Notes under the pieces: model-generated
Told to the model about the DNA's origin: nothing
What the model saw: the letters and a program-made list of their open reading frames with translations, nothing else
Databases searched by the model: none
Part shown: piece after piece, positions 1 through 9,828 of the stretch
Numbering within the stretch: the first letter of the stretch is position 1
Layout of the letters: each line of letters opens with the position of its first letter
Translations under genes and position numbers: made by a program
NCBI RefSeq assembly: GCF_034932065.1
Contig: NZ_JAYGHP010000006.1
Coordinates: 1-64,000, forward strand
Length of the DNA stretch: 64,000 bases
Direction: 5' to 3'
Source: Crocosphaera sp. UHCC 0190
Lineage (GTDB): Bacteria > Cyanobacteriota > Cyanobacteriia > Cyanobacteriales > Microcystaceae

Positions 1-58
1 TTGTTGATAACAAGTGAAAACGGTTACATCGGGTAAATTTAGTAAAGTATCTAGATGA

Positions 59-3000
59 AAGTCCATTTTTAAGTCTGTAATAAAAAGTAGCTATCGCTAC
101 ATTTTACCACAGAATGCTGAAAGAGCCGGTGATAGTTTAGATGGTGCAGCAGGATTTGATACTTTAATTGTTAATTTAGCTACGATTACTGATGATGTTT
201 CTATCGATTTAAGTCAAGCAACGAATCAATTTAGCGATAGTTTTGGCACTGAAGCAAGTAATTTTGAAGACTTAGGAAGTATTAATTTAGGAAGTGGCGA
301 TGATACGGTTAATTTAGGGAATGGAGTTGGGGTTGATAATGGAGCAGTTATTGATGCAGGAGATGGTTATGATGTTGTTATAGCAGACTTTACGAATGCT
401 GATGATGGCCATATTGGCAGTTCGTTAAGAGGAATTTATAATGATGCTAATACTATCAGAGCAGTGGCTAATGGTGGGGTTATTTTCTTAACCTATAATA
501 ATGTTGAAAATCTCAATTTAATTGGTAGTGCTTATAACGATAATCTCATCGGTTTAGCCAATAATGATACTCTTGCGGGTGGTGCAGGGAATGATACTGT
601 TGACGGGAAAGAAGGAGATGATACCGTAACAGGAGTTAACCCCTATTCTGACACAGCAGGCCAAGGAGAAATTGACACAGCAACGGGAGGAAGTGGTAAC
701 GATACTTTCTTATTAGGTAATAACAGTCAAGCATTTTATGATGATAATGATATTGCGACCAATGGAACCAGTGACTATCTAAAAATAACTGACTTTACTA
801 TTGGGGAAGATAAGATTCAACTACATGGAGATAAGAGTAATTATCGTTTAGATGTTTCCCCCTTAAATGGTTCAGATACTGCTATTTATCTGATTAAACC
901 TAATACTGAACCTGATGAATTAATTGCTGTTCTCGAAAACATTACCTATACTGACTTAGACATTAATTCTGATAGCTTTGTTACTGCATCAGATGTCTTT
1001 AACTTCAGCAAAGCAGACTATATTACCGATGAAGATGGGGCAACTCAAGCAGCTATTACCCTAAATCGTACTTTTGGCAACCGAGGAGAAGCAAGTGTTA
1101 CTGTTAATTTAAGTGATGGTACAGCAACCGCAGGAGAAGATTACACCGACACACCAATAAATGTAACTTTTGCTGATGGAGAAAGCAGTAAAACTGTCTA
1201 TATTCCTTTACAAGATGACACGGTTTATGAAGGCAATGAAACAGTTAATTTAACCTTATCAAATCCCAGTACAGGGACAACCCTTGGCAGTCAAAATAAT
1301 GCCGTTTTAACCATTGTTGATAATTCCACTTTAGCCTTTAGTCAAGCTAATTATACTATTAATGAAGATGGAACGGCGATCGCACCTGTTACTATAACCC
1401 GTAGTGGGGGAACAGATGGCGCAGTTAGTGTTACTTTAAACCTAACTAATGGCACAGCTACAGCACCCAATGATTATACAAATAATAGTCCTATAACGGT
1501 TAATTTTGCATCAGGAGAACGGAAAAAAATTGTCAATATTCCTATCATTAATGACTTAAGCAGAGAGGGTGATGAAACCTTAAATCTAGTTATTTCTAAT
1601 CCCACAGGTGGCGCAAATTTAGGTACTCAAACCACTGCAACCCTAACCATCGCTGACAATGATATTGGTTTAGATGCTCAATATTTTGATGGTTATTTTA
1701 ATGATAATTTGAGTTTCTTTACTAATAATCAACCTGTTTTGAACCGCACTGATAAAACGGTTAATTTCTTAGATAATGCTACTTCTTGGAATTTAGGAAA
1801 TACAGTTTTATCTGATTTAGAAACTTTTAGCGTTCGTTGGCAAGGTGTTATTAATATTCCCACCACAGGAAATTATACTTTTTATCTAAATAGTGATGAT
1901 GCTAGTTATCTATTCTTAGATGGTGCAACTCAATCACCAACTACAACTAATGCACTGATTAATAATGGGGGTCTTCACCCGTCAGTAGAAAAAAGCGGAA
2001 CAACCTATTTACAAGCAGGTTTACATCAAATTTTAATTGTATTTGGTGAAAATGCTGGTGGTAGTATTTCTCAGTTTTCTTGGTCAAGTCAAGATGCTGG
2101 AATCACTAAACAAATTGTTCCTGATAGTGTATTATTCACTGTAAATAGTACGGACTCCCCTGCATTTTTATCCTTCAGTGAAGCGAATTATAATGTTAAT
2201 GAAGAAAACGGAACTATTGATGTAACTGTTACTCGTGACGGACGAACAACGGGAGAAGTTACTGCTACTATTAGCTTGACAAATGGCACAGCAACCTATC
2301 CAAATGATTATACTCAAAACAGCTTTAATATTACCTTTGCTGATGGCGATACGACCCCTAAAATTATTAGTATTCCTATCGTCAATGACACAAAATTTGA
2401 AGCAGATGAAACTATTAATTTAGGATTAACTAATATCACAGGTGGGGCAACATTAGGAACTCAAAGTAATGCAACCATTACTATTATTAGTGAAGATGCT
2501 CCTATCCCTGGTACACTCACCTTTAGTAACTCTCAATTTAGTCTTTATGAAAATGGCACATCTGTAATAGCTGTAACAGTAAATCGTACAGGGGGAAGTG
2601 ATGGAGAAGTTAGCGCAATAATTAGCTTAACCGATGGTACAGCAACCAACCCAGAAGACTATATCAGTAATACTATTACCGTTGATTTTGTTGATGGTGA
2701 AACCTCAAAAATTGTCACCATTCCCATTGAAAATGATGACCTATTGGAAGCTAATGAAACTATCAATTTAACCCTAAACTCTCCCACTAACGGCGCAACT
2801 ATTGGCACAGAAAACACCGCAACTTTAACCATCATTGATGATGATCAACCTGATTTAATTGTAACTAATTTAAGTGGAGAAAATGGGTTTAGCGATCGCA
2901 GTACAAATGTCACCTATACTGTTAAAAATGATAGCAATTTTGCAGCCACAGGCCCTTGGGTAGATCGTTTGTATCTCTCCCCTGATAATATCTTTGGTAA

Positions 3001-6000
3001 CGGTAACGATATTGCCATTGGGAACGATACAGGAGGAACATTAGGGCGAGGTATTGAGTTTGCGGGAACCCTTGACCCCCAAATCGAATATACTCGCACT
3101 ATTCCCGTCATTTTGCCTGAAAACCCCGGTAATTACTACCTGATCGCTGTAACAGATGCAGATGAACAACTCAACGAAGGAGACGCAGAAAACAATAACC
3201 AACTTATTACCGTAACACCCCTAACCGTTACACCTCTTTACTATGCAACCATCGAAACTGATATCATAACTAGCGTAGCAGGGCAAACCATCGAGATAAA
3301 GGGACAAACTATCAGCAATCAAAACGGACAGCCCATACCCTTTGAATTTGCGACGGTTTACCTCGAAAATGAGAATACAGGCGGAATTTTAACTATTGAT
3401 ATTCTCACCGATGCTAACGGTAACTATAACTATAACTTTACCCCCACAGCCAGCCAAGGAGGTAACTATAACCTCTACGCTACCCAATACCTTAACCCTG
3501 GCGAAAGAACCACCCCAGAGGACGAATTTAGCGTTTTAGGGCTAAGTTTCACCCAATCATCCGTTTTACTGAATGTCACAGAAGATGCGGCCAAAACCGG
3601 ACAACTTACCCTAAGAAATTATAGCCCCCAAAGCTTAACAGGACTCACTACCAGTATTATCGGTGCGCCTAGTGACTGGGTAATTAGTACCAGCGTTGAC
3701 CCCACAATCGGCAATAATAACACCAGTACCCTAAATTACAGCATTTTAGCCCCAGATGCCGATATATTGCGGGATACCTTTGAAATTGAAGTAACTACTG
3801 CCGAAGGCGTAACCAGTCGCATTCCTGTTACCGTAGATGTTAACCCCCTGCGATCGCAATTAGTGGCCAGTTTATCCCCCTTAGATGCAGGAATGCTGCG
3901 GGGAGATCAAACCATTGTCGAGTTTACCCTCACCAATACCGGATCATTAGCGTCGGGTAATATAGATGTTCTACTGCCTGATGTACCTTGGTTATCCTTA
4001 GCCACAAATACCACAATTCCCACATTAGATCCCAATGAGTCAACTACTGTCACCCTCACCTTAACCCCAGATGCAGATTTACCCCTAACCCTGTATCAAG
4101 GTAGTATTGCCTTTAACGATAATTTGCGTCCTAGTGATAGTTTACAACTGCCCTTTAATTTCCGCGCCGTATCCGATGCTATAGGGGGTGTTAACTTCAA
4201 TTTTGTTGATGAATTGTATTATTTGGCAGAAGGACAGCCAAAAGTTCAAAATACGACCATTACCCTCTTAGATGGTATCACGGGAGAAATTCTCAACACC
4301 TATACAGATCCTGATGGGATGTTTTCCTTAGATAACCTAACAGAAGGTTTCTATACCCTGAGAGTGGAAGCAGATAAACACGGTATCGGGACACAAAATT
4401 TCGCTGTAGAAGCAGGAGTTACCAAAGATATTGATGTATTTTTACCCTATCAAACCGTTAAATATAACTGGGTTGTTCGTCCCACAGAAATCGCCGATGT
4501 TTACCAAATTACCTTAGAAGCGACCTTTGAAACGGAAGTACCTTTACCTGTCGTCACCGTAACCCCTGGTTCTTTCGATCTCTCCAGTTTAGATGAAGTG
4601 GGAGAAGTGCAGATCATTGATGTTACTGTTACCAATCATGGCTTAATTGGTGCAGAAGATGCTTACTTCTCCTTTGGTGAACATCCTTATTATGATATTG
4701 ACCCACAAATCGACTATTTAGGGACAATTCCCGCTAAAAGTTCCCTAGTTGTTCCCATACGTCTCGAACGCTTAGCAGGAGACGGCCCAGCCCCTTGTGA
4801 CATCTTTGGTGCATTATTCTGGGAATACCAAAACTTTGACCACAGTTTAGACGACTTCATCAACGTTGAACAAAGTACCCCCATTCCTATCTATCATGTT
4901 GACGGAGATTGTCCCTTACCTCAAATCACCTATGGTGGTGGTGGTGTTACTGGTGGTGGTGGTTTCGTCCCTGGTGTGATTACCATACCCTTTATTCCCG
5001 GTTCACCTACCCCTTATGTTACCGCACGGGTTGGTATTGAAATCAGCCAAGATGCGATCATGACTCGTTCCGCTTTTGAGGGAGTTTTGACCTTAGAAAA
5101 CCTCAATGATGATATTTCCTTAGATAATATCCTGATTAATCTGGAAATCACCGATTCTGAGGGTAATCAGGTTAATGATCGCTTTGCTATTACGTCCCCA
5201 ACCTTGATGGGTTTGACTGAGATCAACGGTACTGGTACTCTGGCAGCAGATAGCATCGGAACAGCTAACTTTACTATCATTCCCACCGCTAACGCCGCAC
5301 CTACTACCGAAACTGAATATAATATCGGGGGAAGCTTCAGTTATGTGGAAAATGGTCAAACTATCACCGTTGATCTCTATCCTACGGAAGTTACGGTATT
5401 ACCCCAAGCTGAACTATATTTAGATTACTTCCTAGAACGGAATGTTTACTCAGATGATCCCTTTACTGATCCTATAGAAACATCAGTACCATTTGCTTTA
5501 GGGTTAATTGTTCAAAACCAAGGTTACGGAACGGCCCAAGATTTAGAAATTATCTCCGCAGAACCGAAAATCGTCGAAAGTGAACAAGGTTTACTGATTG
5601 ACTTCGATTTAATTGGTACTTCCGTCGGTTCTCAACCTATTACGCCCTCTCTCAAAGTTAATCTAGGAGATATTGCCCCAGGAGAAATTCAAACCGCTAA
5701 CTGGTATCTGAAATCTACCCTACAAGGGCGTTTTGTGGAATATGATGCCAGTTTTGAGCATATTAACGGCTTAGGTATTCCTGAACTTTCCCAAATTGCA
5801 GAAGTCAATATTCACGAATTAACCCACATTGTACGGGCAACAGTTCCCAATGATGACAGTTTACCTGATTATCTCGTTAATGATGACCCTGACGTTGATA
5901 TTATTCCTGATACTATCTATTTTAGTGACGGGGGGACTGCTGCGGTTAACGCTGTTTATGAGGGGACAACTGATGGCCCTTTAACAACAAGCGATCGCAA

Positions 6001-8389
6001 TGTAGTAATTACGGTTAACTTAACTGACGGTTGGAACTATATTCAACTTGATGATCCGAGTAACGGAGAATCGAGAATTGAAAGGGTTTTACGTTCCGAT
6101 GGTACAGAAGTTTTATTAGAAAATGTTTGGTTAACCGATCGCACTTTCCCCCAAGCAGGCCGCCCAATTTACGAAAATAAGCTTCATTTATTCGATTATA
6201 CGGCGACTTCTGGAGATAATACTTATACTTTAGTTTATGATGCCCCTCCTGATAATCCTCCTATGGTTGCTAATCCTCTTAATAACATTAGTGTGGATGA
6301 AGATGCAACTAATAGCATCATTGACTTAACTAATGTGTTTAGTGATGTTGATGGGGATGTCATTATTAAGAGTGTATCTGCTAATAGTAATACAGGGTTA
6401 GTGACAGCTACGGTTAACAATAATCAATTAACCCTTGATTATCTAGATGATAAATCAGGAACGGCTAATATTACAGTAAGAGGGACATCTAATGGTCAAT
6501 TTGTTGATAATATCTTCACCGTTACTGTAAACCCTGTAGATGATTTACCTGTAGTTCAAAATCCGATTGCACCTGTTACTGTTAATGAAGATGCAGCTAA
6601 TACAATCATTGACTTAACAAATGTGTTTAGTGATGTTGATGGGGATGTCATTAATAAGAGTATTTTAATTAACAGCAATCCAGAGTTAGTAATAGCAACT
6701 ATTAATAATAATCAGCTAACTCTTGATTATCAAGTTAATCAATCAGGAACAGCAGAAATAACCATTCGAGGAACAGCTAACGATCAATTTATTGATAATA
6801 CTTTTACGGTTAATGTTCAAGGTTTGATGCTTACTGTTAATGGAACAGAAATTAGTAATACCCTAGAAACCTATGGTAATGCTTCTGTTTTGAATGGGAA
6901 ATCTGTTCCTCAAGATACCCCCCAAGCTGCTGTTACATATCTGGACAATAATAATCAAGTAAAACTTGAGAATAATGCTTGGAAATACTTTGATTTAACT
7001 AATTACAATATTACCGCTAATACAGCTTTAACCTTTCAATTCCGTAGTGATAGTGAAGGAGAAATACAAGGATTAGGCTTTGATAATAACGACAATCTTT
7101 TTGACAATACTAATACTATTTTTCAACTTTTCGGTACACAAAGCTTCGGAAATCAAGCCTTTAATAATTACAATACTGTTGATGGTTGGAAAACTTATAC
7201 AATTAACGTGGGAGACTTCTTTACGGGTAATTATAACCGTTTAATTTTCATGAATGATAATGATACTCCTAATAATTTAGGTAGTTCTAGTCAGTTCCGT
7301 AATATTATCTTAGAAGAAAATACCCCCCCACCTGTTAGTAATCAACTGACTCTCAATCTTCAGGGAACTAATACTAGCAAAACCCTAGAAACCTATGGCA
7401 ATGCTTCCATTAATAATGGGAACTCTTTACCTCAAGATACTACCCAATCTGTTGTCACTTATCCTGATAATGGTAATGAAGTAAAACTTGAGAATAATGC
7501 TTGGAAATACTTTGATTTAACTAATTATAACATTACTGCAAATACAGCTTTAACCTTTCAATTCCGTAGTGATAGTGAAGGAGAAATACAAGGATTAGGC
7601 TTTGATAATAACGACAATCTTTTTGACAATACTAATACTATTTTTCAACTTTTCGGTACACAAAGCTTCGGAAATCAAGCCTTTAATAATTACAATACTG
7701 TTGATGGTTGGAAAACTTATACAATTAACGTGGGAGACTTCTTTACGGGTAATTATAACCGTTTAATTTTCATGAATGATAATGATACTCCTAATAATTT
7801 AGGTAGTTCTAGTCAGTTCCGTAATATTATCTTAGAAGAAAATACCCCCCCACCTGTTAGTAATCAACTGACTCTCAATCTTCAGGGAACTAATACTAGC
7901 AAAACCCTAGAAACCTATGGCAATGCTTCCATTAATAATGGGAACCCTGCACCTCAAGATACTACCCAATCTGTTGTCACTTATCCTGATAATGGTAATG
8001 AAGTAAAACTTGAGAATAATGCTTGGAAATTCTTTAATTTAACTAATTACAAGATTACTCAAAATACCCGCCTAAGTTTTCAATTCCGCAGTGAAGAAGA
8101 AGGAGAAATACAAGGGGTTGGTTTAGAGAATGATGATAATTTGTTTAATAATACTAACACCATATTTCAACTTTACGGAACTCAAACTTTTGGTAATCAA
8201 GCTTTTAATGATTATCAAGGTTTAAATGATGCTGAAGCTGTTAATGGTTGGAAAGATTACAGTATTAGTCTTGGTCAATATTTTACAGGTGATTATGACC
8301 GTCTTGTTTTCTTTAATGATAATGACACCCCTAATAATTTAGGCAGTTCTGCTCAATTCCGTAATCTTGTTTTGTCTGAGGCACTTTAA
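59..8389 (+). CDS. Giant RTX/Calx-beta/PA14/CARDB surface or secreted protein, 5' end missing or disrupted
   Basis: The frame is open from 59 after a stop at 56-58, but no ATG, GTG or TTG occurs in it until the GTG at 464. RTX-like sequence is already readable from about 116, so the true start is probably lost and the GTG is not convincing. From 464 there are 2641 residues. In order: RTX-type repeats such as GGAGNDTVDG and a type-I-secretion-like calcium region (1-170), two Calx-beta domains (about 176-400), a PA14-like lectin domain (400-563), two more Calx-beta domains (566-795), a CARDB-like domain (795-916), Ig-like and carboxypeptidase-regulatory-like domains (about 1241-1308), two cadherin-like DVDGDVI repeats, and three 174-residue C-terminal repeats. 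This composition is known from large calcium-dependent adhesins and exoproteins of cyanobacteria. The adhesin role is inference. No type I exporter gene lies nearby. Confidence 0.8.
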   Translation, partial: KSIFKSVIKSSYRYILPQNAERAGDSLDGAAGFDTLIVNLATITDDVSIDLSQATNQFSDSFGTEASNFEDLGSINLGSGDDTVNLGNGVGVDNGAVIDAGDGYDVVIADFTNADDGHIGSSLRGIYNDANTIRAVANGGVIFLTYNNVENLNLIGSAYNDNLIGLANNDTLAGGAGNDTVDGKEGDDTVTGVNPYSDTAGQGEIDTATGGSGNDTFLLGNNSQAFYDDNDIATNGTSDYLKITDFTIGEDKIQLHGDKSNYRLDVSPLNGSDTAIYLIKPNTEPDELIAVLENITYTDLDINSDSFVTASDVFNFSKADYITDEDGATQAAITLNRTFGNRGEASVTVNLSDGTATAGEDYTDTPINVTFADGESSKTVYIPLQDDTVYEGNETVNLTLSNPSTGTTLGSQNNAVLTIVDNSTLAFSQANYTINEDGTAIAPVTITRSGGTDGAVSVTLNLTNGTATAPNDYTNNSPITVNFASGERKKIVNIPIINDLSREGDETLNLVISNPTGGANLGTQTTATLTIADNDIGLDAQYFDGYFNDNLSFFTNNQPVLNRTDKTVNFLDNATSWNLGNTVLSDLETFSVRWQGVINIPTTGNYTFYLNSDDASYLFLDGATQSPTTTNALINNGGLHPSVEKSGTTYLQAGLHQILIVFGENAGGSISQFSWSSQDAGITKQIVPDSVLFTVNSTDSPAFLSFSEANYNVNEENGTIDVTVTRDGRTTGEVTATISLTNGTATYPNDYTQNSFNITFADGDTTPKIISIPIVNDTKFEADETINLGLTNITGGATLGTQSNATITIISEDAPIPGTLTFSNSQFSLYENGTSVIAVTVNRTGGSDGEVSAIISLTDGTATNPEDYISNTITVDFVDGETSKIVTIPIENDDLLEANETINLTLNSPTNGATIGTENTATLTIIDDDQPDLIVTNLSGENGFSDRSTNVTYTVKNDSNFAATGPWVDRLYLSPDNIFGNGNDIAIGNDTGGTLGRGIEFAGTLDPQIEYTRTIPVILPENPGNYYLIAVTDADEQLNEGDAENNNQLITVTPLTVTPLYYATIETDIITSVAGQTIEIKGQTISNQNGQPIPFEFATVYLENENTGGILTIDILTDANGNYNYNFTPTASQGGNYNLYATQYLNPGERTTPEDEFSVLGLSFTQSSVLLNVTEDAAKTGQLTLRNYSPQSLTGLTTSIIGAPSDWVISTSVDPTIGNNNTSTLNYSILAPDADILRDTFEIEVTTAEGVTSRIPVTVDVNPLRSQLVASLSPLDAGMLRGDQTIVEFTLTNTGSLASGNIDVLLPDVPWLSLATNTTIPTLDPNESTTVTLTLTPDADLPLTLYQGSIAFNDNLRPSDSLQLPFNFRAVSDAIGGVNFNFVDELYYLAEGQPKVQNTTITLLDGITGEILNTYTDPDGMFSLDNLTEGFYTLRVEADKHGIGTQNFAVEAGVTKDIDVFLPYQTVKYNWVVRPTEIADVYQITLEATFETEVPLPVVTVTPGSFDLSSLDEVGEVQIIDVTVTNHGLIGAEDAYFSFGEHPYYDIDPQIDYLGTIPAKSSLVVPIRLERLAGDGPAPCDIFGALFWEYQNFDHSLDDFINVEQSTPIPIYHVDGDCPLPQITYGGGGVTGGGGFVPGVITIPFIPGSPTPYVTARVGIEISQDAIMTRSAFEGVLTLENLNDDISLDNILINLEITDSEGNQVNDRFAITSPTLMGLTEINGTGTLAADSIGTANFTIIPTANAAPTTETEYNIGGSFSYVENGQTITVDLYPTEVTVLPQAELYLDYFLERNVYSDDPFTDPIETSVPFALGLIVQNQGYGTAQDLEIISAEPKIVESEQGLLIDFDLIGTSVGSQPITPSLKVNLGDIAPGEIQTANWYLKSTLQGRFVEYDASFEHINGLGIPELSQIAEVNIHELTHIVRATVPNDDSLPDYLVNDDPDVDIIPDTIYFSDGGTAAVNAVYEGTTDGPLTTSDRNVVITVNLTDGWNYIQLDDPSNGESRIERVLRSDGTEVLLENVWLTDRTFPQAGRPIYENKLHLFDYTATSGDNTYTLVYDAPPDNPPMVANPLNNISVDEDATNSIIDLTNVFSDVDGDVIIKSVSANSNTGLVTATVNNNQLTLDYLDDKSGTANITVRGTSNGQFVDNIFTVTVNPVDDLPVVQNPIAPVTVNEDAANTIIDLTNVFSDVDGDVINKSILINSNPELVIATINNNQLTLDYQVNQSGTAEITIRGTANDQFIDNTFTVNVQGLMLTVNGTEISNTLETYGNASVLNGKSVPQDTPQAAVTYLDNNNQVKLENNAWKYFDLTNYNITANTALTFQFRSDSEGEIQGLGFDNNDNLFDNTNTIFQLFGTQSFGNQAFNNYNTVDGWKTYTINVGDFFTGNYNRLIFMNDNDTPNNLGSSSQFRNIILEENTPPPVSNQLTLNLQGTNTSKTLETYGNASINNGNSLPQDTTQSVVTYPDNGNEVKLENNAWKYFDLTNYNITANTALTFQFRSDSEGEIQGLGFDNNDNLFDNTNTIFQLFGTQSFGNQAFNNYNTVDGWKTYTINVGDFFTGNYNRLIFMNDNDTPNNLGSSSQFRNIILEENTPPPVSNQLTLNLQGTNTSKTLETYGNASINNGNPAPQDTTQSVVTYPDNGNEVKLENNAWKFFNLTNYKITQNTRLSFQFRSEEEGEIQGVGLENDDNLFNNTNTIFQLYGTQTFGNQAFNDYQGLNDAEAVNGWKDYSISLGQYFTGDYDRLVFFNDNDTPNNLGSSAQFRNLVLSEAL
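6824..8389 (+). repeat. Three tandem 522-bp coding repeats (174 codons each)
   Basis: Units lie at about 6824-7345, 7346-7867 and 7868-8389, with the same landmarks recurring exactly 522 bp apart (for example 6959, 7481 and 8003). By eye, 7019-7428 and 7541-7950 are identical. The third unit has diverged in its second half and carries a small insertion near 8220. Each unit reads as a Gly/Asn-rich beta-type domain containing LETYGNAS and NNAWK(Y/F)F motifs, which I do not recognise as a named family. Confidence 0.9.
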
Positions 8390-8463
8390 ATGAAGAACTC
8401 AGTCGAACGCTGAGGCTCACGCGGAAACCTCATGAGTCCGAGAAACCCTATAATTGCAGTTAC
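8390..8463. other. GC-richer segment between the giant gene and mreD, unknown
   Basis: About 60 bp directly after the giant gene's stop are clearly richer in G+C than either side and hold short self-complementary pieces (CTCATGAG; GAGGCTCACG). It may be a relic of an inserted element or a structured RNA end. Nothing in it is diagnostic. Confidence 0.3.
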
Positions 8464-8997
8464 CTACTTTTGACTACTCGCTTTATAAGGAGCTTTCTCC
8501 CACCAAGAATTAAGGGGATAATAGACCACTGGGGCCCATAAACTGCTTAAAATCGCTGACGATAACACTAATTGTTGATAGTCCCGCCAAATATCAATAA
8601 AAGGGCGCATAAATCTTATAAGATATTGGAGAGAAGTAAGAGTTTCAGCCACAATTACCATACCAAATACAATTAAAGCAACGGAGATAAAATCTTCTTG
8701 AATATATTTTTGTTTTTGAAGACGAGCGGTTAAAACGCCTACCATAACTAAACTCAACATATGGGTAGGATAAGCCCCCGTGAGTCCGTCTTGAATTAAT
8801 CCCATGACTAACCCGGCGATCATTCCCTGAAATACGCTGCGTTTCATACTCCACACCACCACCCAAATTAACACCCAATTAGTGCCAATACCGAGCAATT
8901 CCATTCCAGGAAGACGGGTAAGAGATAGTAGCAGACACAGGGTAGCCGAACTTCCAATAATAATATTATTCAGTAAAGAATACCGTTGCCAGTTCAT
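8464..8997 (-). CDS. mreD: Rod shape-determining membrane protein MreD
   Basis: This 177-residue protein is nearly all hydrophobic, with about five predicted membrane segments starting with one near residues 10-30. That suits MreD, the inner-membrane partner of MreB and MreC in the elongasome that steers lateral peptidoglycan synthesis. MreD sequences are weakly conserved, so the assignment rests mainly on size, topology and position as third gene after mreB and mreC on the same strand. It is separated from mreC by 56 bp holding a heptamer tandem repeat. Confidence 0.85.
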   Translation of the reverse strand: MNWQRYSLLNNIIIGSSATLCLLLSLTRLPGMELLGIGTNWVLIWVVVWSMKRSVFQGMIAGLVMGLIQDGLTGAYPTHMLSLVMVGVLTARLQKQKYIQEDFISVALIVFGMVIVAETLTSLQYLIRFMRPFIDIWRDYQQLVLSSAILSSLWAPVVYYPLNSWWEKAPYKASSQK

Positions 8998-9000
8998 GGG

Positions 9001-9035
9001 TTAATAGTTAATAGTTAATAGTTGATGGTTCATAG
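9001..9035. repeat. Short tandemly repeated heptanucleotide (STRR-like), five units
   Basis: Three perfect TTAATAG units are followed by two degenerate ones (TTGATGG, TTCATAG). They fill most of the mreC-mreD gap. Heptanucleotide STRRs are a known feature of cyanobacterial intergenic DNA. Confidence 0.75.
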
Positions 9036-9053
9036 CTAATGATTTTTTACTTA

Positions 9054-9803
9054 TTACTTACTTTTAAACGGATGAATAACCGCCCATTCTAAATCATTAA
9101 TGGGGGAAGTTAATAAAATTTTGGCTTCAGGGGCCGGGCCTTTCTCCAAGTCAACAGACTGCACCCGTCCAATAGGTAAACCATCAGGAAACAGACGACT
9201 AACCGGAGAAGTCGTAATCGTATCCCCAGGACTAACTTTAGGCACTTTTTCAAAAAAGCGCATCACCGCAATGCGGGAACCATCCCCTTTAATCACCCCC
9301 ATAGTACCAGTACGACTCACCCGCGCCCCCACATGACTCGTCGGGTCACTTACCAGCAAAACGCGACTGGTATGGGGCGTAACATCCACAACCCGACCGA
9401 TTAATCCGCCAATTCCCGTTACCACATAACCCACTTCGATACCGTCTTGACTGCCGCGGCCCAGAATTACCTGTTTCCACCAATCATCCGCGCTGCGGCC
9501 AATGATAGGGGCCGCAATCACGTTTTGTTTTTGAGCTTCAAAATAACCAAGGAGTTTTTGTAATTGTTGGTTTTGTCGCTCTAACTCTACTAAACGTTGT
9601 TCTAATTCCAGGGTTCGTGCGTTGGTTAGTCGCTCTTGTACGACTTCAGGAGACTCGGACTGTAAAGGACGAGTCACCCAATAATACATTTCCAGGATAG
9701 CGGCCCCTTGGGTTTGGCGGAGAAACCAACCCATTCCTAAAGCGACCCCTGCCCATATTAGTTTAGAGCCATACCGAGCATACCAACGACGCACTATCAG
9801 CAT
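9054..9803 (-). CDS. mreC: Rod shape-determining protein MreC
   Basis: MreC is a bitopic periplasmic scaffold linking MreB filaments to the cell-wall synthases. The 249 residues show a membrane anchor near residues 14-30, a Glu/Gln/Leu-rich coiled coil (about 58-92, containing LEQRLVELERQNQQLQKLL) and a beta-barrel core that begins around IIGRSADDWWKQ. It also has the family-typical GIGGLIGRVVDV and LLVSDPTSHVGARV segments. The length is slightly short but within the family. The gene lies 25 bp downstream of mreB and is probably co-transcribed with it. The ATG at 9803 places the anchor correctly. Confidence 0.95.
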   Translation of the reverse strand: MLIVRRWYARYGSKLIWAGVALGMGWFLRQTQGAAILEMYYWVTRPLQSESPEVVQERLTNARTLELEQRLVELERQNQQLQKLLGYFEAQKQNVIAAPIIGRSADDWWKQVILGRGSQDGIEVGYVVTGIGGLIGRVVDVTPHTSRVLLVSDPTSHVGARVSRTGTMGVIKGDGSRIAVMRFFEKVPKVSPGDTITTSPVSRLFPDGLPIGRVQSVDLEKGPAPEAKILLTSPINDLEWAVIHPFKSK

Positions 9804-9828
9804 TTTGTGCCTTTCTCTTGAGTCCTGT

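Noticed and set aside
8405-8440. Hammerhead ribozyme-like strings (CTGAGG, GAAAC, CATGAGTCCG)
   Set aside because: The CUGANGA and GAAA core elements are not in the right spacing and no three-stem fold can be drawn.
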